A stretch of 64,000 nucleotides of DNA. It comes from Otis tarda (Eukaryota; Chordata; Aves; Otidiformes; Otididae). The stretch is from contig CM048552.1 in assembly GCA_026413225.1 (NCBI GenBank), positions 206,225,553-206,289,552 on the forward strand. Reading direction: 5' to 3'. The first letter of the stretch is position 1, and each line of letters starts with the position of its first letter. Position numbers and translations under genes: made by a program. The notes below the pieces were generated by a model. It had not been told where the DNA came from and did no database searches. It saw only the letters and a list, made by a program, of their open reading frames with translations. Positions 1-11,700 of the stretch are shown here, piece by piece.

Positions 1-1387
1 TATGAAAGAACCTGTCATCAGCTCCACATCTGCATGGGATGCGCAGGGAATCTGCCTGGGTCTATCTGTTGCCGCAGAACAGCACCACTCTACCAAGAGA
101 CATGGTTGCTAATCCGATAGCTTGGTGGAGACAAGGCTACTGAAGCCTCGTGCCCCAGGACCAACCAACCAGTAGCGAGGTTGAGCATGGATTCCCAGCA
201 GGGACGTGCACACAGAGCACACGTATACAACACACAAGCACACACGGTTGGCCACAAAAACCAGCATGGACAGAAAACGCAGTGGTCACACAGATGCGAA
301 CACAGATGCCTTATTCTGTTCCCTTACCCAGGGAATATAAATATGGGCATATAAATGCATATATTTATAAATAAATGCATTAAATAGATATATGCATATA
401 TGTATGTGTACATATATATATATGTGCACATATGTACAATATGAATCCCTCCAGCAGCTGCACTCTCATCTGCCTGGTAGCTGACCCTGGATCCCAGTCT
501 CCCCTGTTGCTGTCACCTGGGCTCATGAGCCCCAGAGGCTGCAGCCTTACTCCAGAAAGGAAACAAGGAATATAATCCAAAAAATAAAAGAATTCAATGC
601 TCAGCCTTGTTTTTCTGGTAGATGTTAAACATTTTTTTTGTATTTTCCTAAAACTTGTTTTGAAGAAGGAATGAAAGAATAGGAGGATACACATCAGATC
701 CTTGCTTTTCTAAATTCAATAGCAAGACTAAGGAGGCAATTTTCACCCATTGAGCTTTTCCAGGTTTTCCATATGCATTTTCCTTTATAAAAAAAAGTGA
801 ACCAGTGCCAGAACTTCAGGCAATATAAGCTGGATTAACTGCATTTAACCAATGTATCTCTTTCAATTTTCCTCAACAGAAGACTTGGCCCTCAGTTTCA
901 AAGGCAAGAGTGATAATTTTAAAAACATAAAGTTTTATGTGAATCCATTCTGTGGTTATTAAGGAAGGTGAAAGTGTTACACAAGAGGGAGTGAAATTAG
1001 CTTTGAAATGATTTTGCATGTACTTACTTAGATTTTTTTTCCCTGGTTTTCTTTTAGCGGAAAGGACATGGTTTCTGCGTCTGTTATAAAAAGGCTTGAT
1101 CTGAAGAAGACCAGAACTTGCTGTTTCACTATGACGTACTCCCTGGATGCTTGGTCCAAACACTACGAAGTGCCTTCATTACCTACCCCGATTCCTGTCT
1201 TTCCCATCTTCTATTACTTTAAACATAGGAGCAGTGCTTGATCACCTTTGAACTGAAGCTGTGTGCTTATTACCAGTTTCATAGCCACAGCTGTGTAACT
1301 GCTTTCCAGAAGGAAATTAAATCTGCATGGAAGAAAGGGGAATATTAAGACAGTTTAAATAAATGAAGTATGTTTTCTCTATCTGGT
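1..1387. other. Noncoding AT-rich DNA, no gene seen
   Basis: No ORF here exceeds about 100 codons, and none shows a recognisable domain, codon bias or exon-like conservation pattern. The only structured piece is the alternating purine-pyrimidine tract annotated separately. Absence of a gene is judged by eye; a short exon could be missed. Confidence 0.6.
384..438. repeat. Alternating purine-pyrimidine AT-rich tract
   Basis: Degenerate TA/TG/CA steps include a pure run of TA repeats and several short perfect palindromes such as TATGTGCACATA. The tract is partly self-complementary, so it is a plausible cruciform or easily melted site. It is too degenerate to be a clean dinucleotide microsatellite. 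Confidence 0.6.
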
Positions 1388-1480
1388 GGCCCTAGGAACA
1401 CAGAAATTTTCAGACTGGATCATGCTCCAGGTCTGTCCTGCCCAACATCCTGCCTCTAACAGCAACCAGGACAGGCTGCC
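1388..1480 (+). repeat. Decayed amniote dispersed repeat (family not assigned)
   Basis: The order of words (ACTGGATCA, CCAGGTCTGTCC, ACATCCTGCCTCTAACAGCA) resembles a widespread dispersed repeat of birds, turtles and crocodilians, whose core reads like 'actgggtcagacc ... catcctgtctc.gacagtggcc'. I recall the pattern but cannot give a Repbase name. A second, inverted copy lies at 6118-6212, which supports a repeat rather than unique sequence. Confidence 0.45.
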
Positions 1481-3859
1481 TCGCAGGAAGACAAGACTCT
1501 CAGCATACACAGACATGGCATAATCTGTTGCTCTGTGATGTCTCATTTTTGCTCTTTGGAGACTTGTATCGGGGTAATTATTGCAGTTCTGGATCTTGTG
1601 TTACTGAGTAAACTTCCTTTTCTTTGATTGGGGCTTTTTTCTCGTTTATGGTCTGAGTCAAATACAATGGTATTTCCATATACCAAAACTGAAAGGGAAA
1701 TACTAGCAAAATCCCTAACTGACTGCTATGGACTTTGCAGACAGATGAAGACTGAGGGGACTGTTTTGTAGCTCCTGAGACAGAAGTGAGTCAAGTGCAG
1801 GTGTTATGGCAGGTTTCTGTCACACATCTGGTGGCAGGACCATAGTGACATGGGGACTTCAGGCTGCTGCCATCCCATGGAAGAGGTAGCCAGCAGGTAT
1901 GTGTGGACCTGCTCCTGAAACAGCTTCCACGATAAGTCCAGCATCATCCTGCCACCTCCACCTCAGATGTCCCTGCTTCTCACAGAGATGTCTGTGATGT
2001 CTGTCATGGCCCCCAGAGTTTTCTAACTTACTCACAAAAAGTCTGGCTGGCCCTGCCATATGGAGTCATGGGTTGCAGCACAGTGTCTTGTCCTTCTAAA
2101 AGTCAAAGAAATACATACACTTGCTGATTTTTGGCATGCTGAGAATTTCAGTCTTTCAGAGTAACAGCATTTTCTTTAACAGGCAGCCACAACTAACATT
2201 CCTACTTGAAGAATGCAGAAGTCACAGTTCTCTAACTAGTATTGGCTAATTAGCCAAAGCGATCTGTTGTTTTGATAAGTTCTGCCAGAGAAGATTGAAT
2301 AAAACTGCAAGCCCTCAAGACAGCCTGGACATTTGATTTCCTTTATTACAGGCTGTGATTTTTTTTTCCATTGATGAACTGAGACACATATGTGTATCTT
2401 AAGCTACCTAAAGCCCTCAAAACCCACTGCTCAGCTGCTGATTAGCTCAAGAGGGTTAAATGCCTAAATTTCCACTGTTGCACATATACAAAGCAGCTTA
2501 TGTGCTGATCCTGCTCCATATTTTATGAGCTTCTTGGATCCCTCACTCGAACTGCAGCCCCAAACCTGGAGTTAATTCCCCTTGTCAGTCTCCCATAGTC
2601 CTTCTCAGAGCACTTCTCAACTGCAGGCTGTTCCCAGCATGTCGACTCCTTGGCATGTTACTCCAGGCTTGCTGAAATCTTGTTTCCTATTCAAATCTTC
2701 CACAAAGCTCTCCCTGAATAACTTTCTAAAAACAAGAGACTTAATTTATTATAATTAATAGGAAGGCAAGATCTTTTTTTTTAACTTCAGTGAAATCCAT
2801 ACTCTGTTCTCCAGACTACTTTCAGGTGAGCTAGGCCAGGATCTGGAGCAGGTACCCTGCCTTGCAGAATTGCCGGGCTCCTGACTCCCAACAAGGAGTC
2901 AGTGGGAGAAAGCCAGAGATACGTTCTTGGTCGTACAAGGAGTAGAACAAGCAGAACAAAGATAACATACTGATTGTCTCGAAGAAAAGCCGTGTAATAA
3001 AACTTACGATATGAAACGGAATGCAGAGGACCTCATGTGCAGAATTATTCTTTTTCAGCAAATTTATTGGAAAAACCCCCACTTCAAAATATATTTTTTT
3101 TTTACTTTTCCATAGCTTTTTTTTTTTTCCCCACAGGTGTCAGTATAATGAAAAAGGGTCTCTACCAAGTATTTCTGGCCCTACTGTACATTTAGTACAT
3201 GGACTCCTGTATGTTCTGAGAAATTAAAAGTGAGGTGACTCCTCTGTAGATAGTGCAGCCACTCATACATACAAACATCAGCTTCTTTTGTAAGCTTATA
3301 TGATCACTGCTGCATAGAGGATGAGAATTACTCCATTATACGTATCCCATCTATTTCCAAAACAGATGTCACCCTAGAGCCATTTCTTCATTTTCTCAGA
3401 GAGTCTTGTAAGCCTACAAAAGAAGTTAATCTATTAAAAAGCTTTGCACTGTTCACTCCACTTCAATTCCTGTGTCCAAAGACTCAGAGCTTCTGGCCAT
3501 GATAATTTCTAATACATACTTTCTTCTATATTGCCAATTTGCATGCATATAACCTGTAGGTTATCTGTAAATAAAGCTGATGTTTCAGTAGCAGTGTGGA
3601 TTACATGCAAGTGCGAGAAGCAAAAGGAGTATTCGGGAAACTTTTCTTCTCTAATAGTCTCCCTGCTTCTGATTTCCCATAGACTAATCCCTCTCCTGCA
3701 CTTGTCCTCTTATTTGCCTCAAATCTTTTTTTGCTGGTCAACCAAGGGGAAAGTTTAGCTGAAATTTTATATTCAGGTGCTTGAGGGTAACAATTATTGT
3801 AAGTACACATAGTACTTAAGAATGTATTATTATAAGCTCTGCTTCTGTAAAGTTACCTC

Positions 3860-3899
3860 TTTCAATTAATGCTATCTGCTTTCAATTAATGCTTTCTGC
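3860..3899. repeat. Tandem duplication, 2 x 20 bp
   Basis: Two adjacent 20-bp units (3860-3879 and 3880-3899) differ at one base. This is typical of replication slippage; no function is implied. Confidence 0.85.
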
Positions 3900-5110
3900 T
3901 TTCAGAGACAGAAATGCCAACCCCCACATCCTACATACATTCCCCCCTGTTACATCTCTTTCACGATGTAGGAACCAAACCTACTGACATGAGCCCCACA
4001 GCACAACGGAATTCATGAGAATTTGGAGAAAGAAACTCCATGAAAGAGTCAGCCAGAGGCTCAAGCCTAGATGAGCAGCTACAGGATCAGGTGAACCAGC
4101 CAACAGCAGATGCAATGGTGTCAATGTGGAGCATCTGAACAGCTTCCAGTGAAGAGGTGACGATGGGCTGTTTGCACCTACCCCAGCCTCTCCATCTGAA
4201 GGTGAATCTCCACTTCTCTCTTCTGACAGCTTTCCTTCTTTTCTGCCACTACTCCCTCCTTCTCTTATTTCCTTAATTGGTCATTTCTTTGTATTTGAAT
4301 TATATTCTCTGAAGTCATCTTGTTCTCTTATCCGGGCAGAGGCTATGCAATGCCCAGCAACATCAGATCTCCATGCGTTGTTCGTCTGCAGGCACTGCTG
4401 TGATAGGCCTGTTAATAAAAATATGACAGGAAGTACTAGGAGTTTGCTTTTAATGCATTAATGCAATTAAACCAAGAAGCCTCACATAATTGCAACAAAC
4501 TATATGTGACCAGAAGTCAAAAACTTTGGTCTTTTGAGTTGTTCCGTAAGCACACAACCATGTACAATAGCTTTGACTGAATGTTAGTGATAGCAGTACT
4601 TCAGAAGAATCCTGTCTGTCAATATTTAACCTCTTTCTAAGGGAGGACCTGGGCTGCTCTTCCCACAAAATGTCTGAAAGCTGTGAAATTATCGACGTGC
4701 ACCAGTCCTCAATATTGTCTTTGCCAGCTTGTCACCTCTCTGAAGCAGGGACAGCTCGGGTGCTCCTTAGCTGTACACTGCTCACCGATGAGGGGCTGCT
4801 TGCTCAGTAAGGACATCAGTGGATTAGATTTTAGAAGTCAATTAATACCCTTGCAGCCCTCAGTGAGTGCTGCCTGTTTTCCAAGACATCCAGGTGTATG
4901 CTGGAGTTAGCAGCTGTGAATTAAGTGAAATTGATATAAAGGAAGAATTAAACCCCCAGTGACCCAGGGAAACCAGTTCAGCCAGAACACCATCCATGCT
5001 GGAAGTGTTGTATTGATGAAGTGAGAAAAGAATTGAGGGAATGACATTTAGCAGCAGTGACATCAGGTAAGTAGGATTTTTTTTTTTTTTAAACATTTGA
5101 AAACTGGAGT

Positions 5111-5166
5111 ATTTCATCATCTTTATTTCATCATCTTTATTTCATCATCTTCACTTCATCATCATC
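5111..5166. repeat. Minisatellite, 4 x 14 bp (ATTTCATCATCTTT)
   Basis: Four consecutive 14-bp units start at 5111, 5125, 5139 and 5153. The first two are identical and the last two carry a few substitutions. It is a candidate length-polymorphic locus. Confidence 0.88.
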
Positions 5167-6117
5167 AGAAATCACTGTTGTGTGAACAGATCAATATTTT
5201 GCTCTTAAAATTTATTACTAGAGTGACAGTACTATGGACAGTCTTTGGAATATGATATGTCGCCAGCATAAGATCATGTAAATTCTGAAAACCACAATTA
5301 TCTTGAGATTTGCAGTCCTGTGCTTAGCAGTTGAAAAGTCACAAGAATTATTTATTTTAAACATTAGAATTATAATTAGAATCCTAAGGGGTTTTGGTGG
5401 GGGAGGATTTTGTTTAGGTTATAAACATTGGTACCTCGAAATATATAATTTTCAGCAACTGGAGAGAAAACTTTCCAAAAAAATTCTACCCAAATTTTGA
5501 TCATCAAACCCTGAAACACTTTCAGTATAGAGGGGTTTTTTTTTAAAGTTTAAGAGCTTCCAAAGGACATACTTAGATAAAACTGAAATATTTAACCTAA
5601 GTCACAAAAGATACTTCTGTGACCAAGTAACATTTTCTGATCTGCTCTACCATTAATAAAAATGTTGTGTGCCTTTGAAAGACACAATATGTCCTAATGC
5701 TTACATGAAAATTGGGTCTGGGGGCCATGATACCATTTAAATTTACTTAATGTGGTATGATAAAGAAAGGTTCTTAGCTGTGTTCTTCTCAGTTGAGGTT
5801 TTAATAGCTGCTAATTCAGTCACTGTTAGCAGAACGCTAGAGTCCTCTGCCACAGTGCTGCTCCGGTGCACAGAGGTGTCAGGTTAATAGTGGATTTTAT
5901 GCCCTGAACTGGTTAGCAAAGCCAACCTTTTGTACCTTTTCAAGATAAACTATTAGCAATTAACCTATTCAAAGTTTCCTATCCATAAAAGAATGGATAA
6001 ATGATTGTTACGTTTTGACTGCAATTTAATCTTTTTGTATTAAGAAATTCTTCTTTTCAAGTCTTATATTGCAGAGAAGTGTCTCTGTAGATTTACCCTG
6101 TTTTTATTCTGTTTTTC

Positions 6118-6212
6118 TATAACATCTACTGTTGACCGCTGCCAGAGGCAGGAGAGGGGGCTCATTGGGTCTTAGGCCTGATGCTGTACTGCTTCTTTTA
6201 TGTTCCCACAGT
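6118..6212 (-). repeat. Second copy of the amniote dispersed repeat, inverted
   Basis: Read on the minus strand, it gives the same ordered words as the copy at 1388-1480: a GGAACATAAAAG-like start, a degenerate 'cagtac..atca' block, then 'cctctggcagcgg'. It is clearly diverged and old. Family assignment needs a repeat-library search. Confidence 0.45.
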
Positions 6213-7179
6213 TCCTGTACTTGTTTTTTTTGTCATTGCCTTCTTATAAATACATAGTTTGTAATCCTGTAATCCTTATTTCTTGCAGACTCTGTGTTTC
6301 ACAACAGAGAGGGTGAGATTCTGTTGCCTAAAAGTAGGAGGCTAGCATCACTTTAAGCAGAGAGGGGTATCCTTTCAGGCTTCCAGCTGCTGCTCCTAAG
6401 GCTGCAGGTCTTCCAGATGTGTCCCTCTGCACAAGTTTAGGACACTCTCGGGTGTCCCGGACTGCACAAGCAACCTGTAAAAAGGCATCTGAATCCTGCC
6501 TAGACAGTTTTACACTGTTTTACACGTTACACAGTGTCTAGCACAGTGAGTCTCATATCCTGACAAGTGACTCAGGGTGCTACAAGCAGTACTACGCACT
6601 TCGTGAGACAGCCATAAATGTGAACTTAGAAAAGACCATGGATAGATAAAATCTGTGCTGTAAAACGTTTTCAGAGTGGAAACATTTCTTTTTCTTGTCA
6701 GAATTTGGCAAAGACAAATACTTCATAGGAACAAATGCATTTTAAATTAATTTCATTTTGAAAACAGTATAAAAATGATCTATAATAAAGGGTATTTTGA
6801 TTGTCTGCCTCCAAATGGCTTTGTTTCCATTTCAAAATGTTATTTAGATGTATGCACACAAAATGACATATGTCCATATGTCTATATTATGTCTAAATGT
6901 AATGTATGCCCATAATGCAAGAGGTGAAGTTGGAATGGAAACTTTGATTTGTGTTCTCATGGAACATTTATATCACCCTGGAATTAATTACTTACATTTC
7001 ATTTTGTGAGAAATGTTACAAAAATTTCCCTTTTGTAACACAGAGTTGTGTAGGAGAGCTGTTTTTTGGGAAAAAGGTAAAGACCATTTCCTCACCAGCT
7101 CCATCGTTGTACAACCTCCATAACCTGAGATCATCATGAGCCAATTAAAGAGCATCTGTCACAGTGCCTAGGCATACTG
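6213..7179. other. Noncoding DNA, no gene seen
   Basis: AT-rich sequence without supported ORFs or recognisable repeats. Around 6845-6915 it has a run of related 'atgtcta/atgtcca' words, a low-grade simple-sequence bias. Confidence 0.5.
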
Positions 7180-7244
7180 GATCCTGCTTTGCAGCAAGTA
7201 TTGGACTAGGAGGTGTCTTGGGGTCACTTTCCTATGATTCTGTG
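7180..7244 (+). mobile_element. CR1 LINE 3' tail remnant
   Basis: The stretch contains ATCCTGCTTTG, then TTGGACTAG, then GGTCACTTTCCTATGATTCTGTGG. This is the usual order at a CR1 3' end: 'gatcctgcttgagcag..ggactagatga..ggtcccttcc..attct'. Only the last ~65 bp are recognisable, as expected for a heavily 5'-truncated old copy. Confidence 0.72.
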
Positions 7245-8629
7245 GCTCAATGTGCATTGAACTGCAGAAATATGGATTTACCCACATAATTTTTTACACA
7301 AAACTGAAAGAGCATAGTAATTTTAACCTCCCTATTTAAATCGTAGAAAAAAACGAAAGAAGATAATTCTGTTCTAAGCTGGATTACACTGAGCTCTGAG
7401 CTGGAAATAGAACCAGAAATGAATTTTTTTTTGGTCACTACCACCTTTGCTTAGAAACATCTCCATTAATTTCATGCTATGAATATGAATTCTTAACAAT
7501 GTTTCAGTGATTTTTTTCTTAACCAAGCAATTGACAGTGAGCAGCTATCTCTTCTAAAACATGTATTTTTAACACTAGGTAGGACTCTCCCTAAAAGCCG
7601 GGGTTTTTCCTCCATTTAGAGAAAGCCGATTAATACAAAACTTAGGAGGCATCAGTTACTAAAACCAAAATTAGAAAGGAAATAGATTTATAGACTGTTA
7701 AGATTTGAGTAATCTCTAGATATATACCCTAAATGCATTTAACAGAAAATACTAAATTAAATTTGTATGTAAAAAATTGGTTCAGTGGCCCCATCAGCTC
7801 AGCAAGGCATGATAAAGCTGAGATAAACTCACTCGTTGGATGTTTAACACAAAGAAGACTTTTTCTAAGTGCTATATTTTGAATACCATATGTTACCATA
7901 CCATACTGTATGTTGAAGAATGGGACTACTCATTCTATCAAAGTAAAATCAGTCTTGGTAGAAACCCTTTACTGTAAGCTCAGCTCCTTTGCTTAATAAA
8001 AGTGAGGAGAAAATATGTCACAAATTTTACATAATGTCAACTTCTCTACAATGAGTTGCAATTTTCCCTGCTTTGGGAATTAGAGGTTTTTCACTCTGAT
8101 CTGATTTTGCATTGAATGTATTTAATCCATGCAAAAATAAACAAGAACTACTGTACAAGTAATTAAGTTGGATACTGAAAGCCTTTGCATTTATACTTAA
8201 AAGCTTTAAAGGCAATGGCCATAAACACATGTAAGTAGAGCAGAGCAGTCTAGTTGTAATGCAGAACTTGTTAAACTATTTTCCCCCTTTTTTTGAGTGC
8301 AAATGATCTGTGAATACGGTTGGGAATATACGTGTATATATATATGTCTGAAGTGATTCCCCAAATGTTTCACACAGACGGCTTTCAGTTGATGAATTAG
8401 TTTCAAACTCAGGTTTTTTGTGCTGATGGTTTTGAACACGTCTTTTTAATGAATGTCGTTGGTTATCCAAGTGACATTTTAGCATTTCTTCCCTGTATAT
8501 GGCTCTATGAAGCACGTAGAAGCAGGACAAAGGTGTAATTGGGTTGCCTGTGCTGTAAATATTCAAAGAAATGTTGGATAGACTATCACTGTCATCAAGC
8601 TTTCATTGTTTGCAGAAAAGGAGCAGAAG
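7245..8629. other. Noncoding DNA, no gene seen
   Basis: AT-rich; reading frames are short and overlap on both strands without protein-like composition. A TA/TG-rich patch lies near 8330-8345. Confidence 0.5.
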
Positions 8630-8765
8630 GGAAGGATAACCTTGTGATTAAACTAGTGGACTGTGACTCAGGATATCAGAGTTCAATTCCTGCATCCAAA
8701 GTATTGTAACACAAACAATCTAAGTCTCATCCTTTAGTTTCAATTTACATTTTGTCTTTCCCCAT
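8630..8765 (+). repeat. MIR/CORE-SINE-like relic with tRNA-type head
   Basis: The head holds a TAGTGGACTGTGACTCAGGA block followed by GAGTTCAATTCCTGC. These match the A-box-proximal and B-box regions of the tRNA-derived head of MIR-type SINEs ('..tggactgggactcagga..gggttcaattcc'). A decayed 'tctaagtctcatcctttagtttcaa' follows, where MIR has 'cacttaacctctctgtgcctcagtttcc'. Divergence is high, as expected for an amniote-age element. Confidence 0.55.
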
Positions 8766-11700
8766 CCTCCGGTTGCTTGGTTCAGTCCCTTTGTGCTGCC
8801 TGAGGGAAGAATCTGCAGGTTAACAGTGAAAGGTTAGCGCATTAGAGAACATGCTTTGAAATCAAATGACCTGAATTATTGTTGCGTTGATTAGTATGCA
8901 AGAGATATCGTGTGTGAGTCAGCATCATCCTAAAACAGCCTCATCTAAGTGGAAGGACACAAAAATATTCACCCCCTGGGCATTTTTTAAAATATTTTTA
9001 GCTTCGTTGGTGTGGAACCAATATCCTCAGGAGCTGGAATTGAATGTTCTTAACGCGAGGCAGAAGAAACAAGTGCAGCACAATAACAAAATGTGACATG
9101 CCATTAGCAGAGTCCCAATGATTCTTGCTTTTCCTCATTCTCCAAATAAATGTGCATTAGTCAGTAACAGAAATCTTCCTTTTAAAACCAAAGAATTGAA
9201 AAACATAGGCATAGATATCCCTGATTTCAGGTGCAGTAATGGAGTTACCTGCCAGAGCTGAGAAAAATCCCATGTCCGCAGTAATCGTAGACATCCCAGT
9301 TGTAGGGCACCACTGTTTTTTTTTCCTATAGGTTAGTGAAAGAGAGAGAACAAAGATGGAACAGACATGTTTGATGGCAGGGTGTTTGATGGCAGGGGAA
9401 GGGAAAATCCTAGCTGAGGGAATAGGTTGAGCACCTGATTGCAGACAGGCAAGAGAAAGGAGGAAGAAACCTGTGAGGGATGCTAGTTGTACCACACATC
9501 ACACTTTTTAGCAGGACTCAAGTAGGATACAAAAGATTGAATGTCATCCTCACTGTATAGAACAGCAGTAGGCAGTAGTGCCAAGGGGAAAAAAAAGAAA
9601 AAAAAAAAAAAGTAGAAGGGAAAAATAGAGGAAAATCCTGGAACGATGGAGAACTACATGTCTGATATGCCCAAAAAGGCACTGTTTCAAGGATTCTCCA
9701 ACCTAAATCCTCACTACCTTGTCATGGCTCCTATTTATTTGAAAAAAAAGAATAATGAATATTCTATGTACCGTGTCCCCTCAAACTTGCTTGTTTTATC
9801 CAGAAGTGTTGGTCAAATCAAAGGCACTGCCTCCTTTTCTCAATTATTCTTTAGACATTTTTGACTACAACAATGCCACTTCAGCTTTCCAGAGATGAAA
9901 TGAAACCTTGCATATCAGAGAGGGACATTCAGCTTATTTCTTTTCCGCTGCTTTTCACAGCTCAGTGAGCGTGAGCAAAGTTGTACTTGATTTCCTTTCT
10001 CTGCTTTAGCATGCTGAAGAGCACCCTTGTTTCCAAAGAAATTTGGCAATGTCCCATAAACGGAGCTTATTCTTTGCTGGCGTTGGTAGGAAGCAAGGAT
10101 TGAAGGGATTTGTTTTCCTACAGTTACCTCTGGCCAGCATGGCATACACTCTCATATCACACATCACTGTCATGAATACTGGTAACAGCATCTCCAATGT
10201 GTATTAGAGCTGCAATTGCTTCCGTAATATAAAATTAACATGAAACAAATGGAAATGACAAGAATAGAACAAGTATCTAGGTAAAATTTATTAAGACTTC
10301 TTTTTGAAAAGGTTTTAAAAATCAGTTTATTCCTGGGGTTTATTTCAAAATTTATGAGAATTTTTTTTTAATCTATTCAGTCGTTTTTACCTTGTATAAT
10401 TTTTATGGGGAATGGTAGGGTTTGGTTTTTTTTGTTTTGTTTTCTTTTTGACCAGTTCTTCTCCTGATCCTTTTCTCAGCTGATTACCTCTCTGAAGGTT
10501 TGAATGTGGAAATGACCATAATCCACTGCTATTCTTCAGCACATATCAGCTGTAATCCATAAAGTTCTAAGTTTTTGAACAAAATCATTCATTCATTTAG
10601 GATCAGAGCAAAGTGCTTTGCAAATTTCTTAAACAAAGGAATGCATTCCCTCAGAATTTGCGATCCATATGGTATTTAGATGGATAAGCCTATTGCGAAT
10701 ATTTTAAAAGATTTTGTAAAACAGTATGAACAAGCAAATATACACTTACACACGTTGCTAAGCCAAATGTATTGCAGTTGCACTAAGCTAATCAAAAGTG
10801 GCACAAAGCAATGATCAAATTGAGGTCACAACCAAGAATGAATCAATGAGTTCAAATGATTAAACTTTCAAATTAATAGTGCAGATAATGAAATCAAATT
10901 ATGAGTTTGACATTATTTGAATTAGTTTAACTTAGTTTTACCTTCAAAAAATTTAAGGAGGAGCTAGGTCCTTTTTATTTATGATCTTAGCTGCAGGTAC
11001 AAATATTTCTGGTGAAGGAAAAAGATTCCCACAAGATGCAACTGTACTTAATCTAAGTGTAGCTTCTCTTTCTCAACTTTGCTCGTATGAACATTAGACA
11101 TCAAGTTTGAAGTAGTTATGTACTCCTTGTGGAAGTGACAAAGGCACAAAACAGATCTATTCTGCTTTTCTAATTCTAAACATTCAATTTAGGGCAAAGT
11201 GAATTGCCCTTTGGAAATCTCTCATTCTCCTCAATTTATGCAAAGAGTATTTACAGGATTAGCTTGGACTAGAGAAATATTTTAGATATGAAAAATCCTG
11301 CTTTAGACTTCTTTTATTTGGCTTTTAAGGTTAGGTAAAATTGATCTGGGCCTGAGAATTTCTTCTAGGCTTAGCCCTTTGACAACACAATTCAGAAAAT
11401 AAAAGTGATGAAGTCCCTTTGTTCGTCTTAGCAGAGCATGACTAGATGAATGCCATTTGAACGTCTCCTCCTTAAATCTCACTGCTATGCATTATTGTGG
11501 TTGTTCTTATTCCACCCCCTAACTTTAGAACAAAAGAATCTTTTCAAAGACTTCACACAGAGGTGATGGATAAATCATACACATTAACTCCTTTTGAATA
11601 ACACCATTTAAACTTGAAAAATCCATTAATTCTGTGCTGTTTACTTTAAGAAAATTATTTAAGGCATTGTTTATGCATATGCTGACACATGCATATAATA

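Larger units (their letters stand above)
1481..6117. other. Noncoding DNA, no gene seen
   Basis: AT-rich sequence with only short chance ORFs. It holds two short tandem duplications (listed separately) and several T runs. The T-rich run ending at 3136 followed by CAG resembles a splice acceptor, but no open, protein-like reading frame follows it, so no exon is called. Confidence 0.55.

Noticed and set aside
3110-3140. Strong splice-acceptor-like signal (T run plus CCACAG)
   Set aside because: No protein-like open frame or donor site was recognised downstream. T runs are frequent in this AT-rich DNA.
5111-5166. CRISPR-like array
   Set aside because: The repeats are contiguous 14-bp units without spacers, and the window is eukaryotic. 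It is a minisatellite.
8825-8885. A further MIR head next to the one at 8630-8765
   Set aside because: Only scattered words match; the similarity is too weak to separate from chance.
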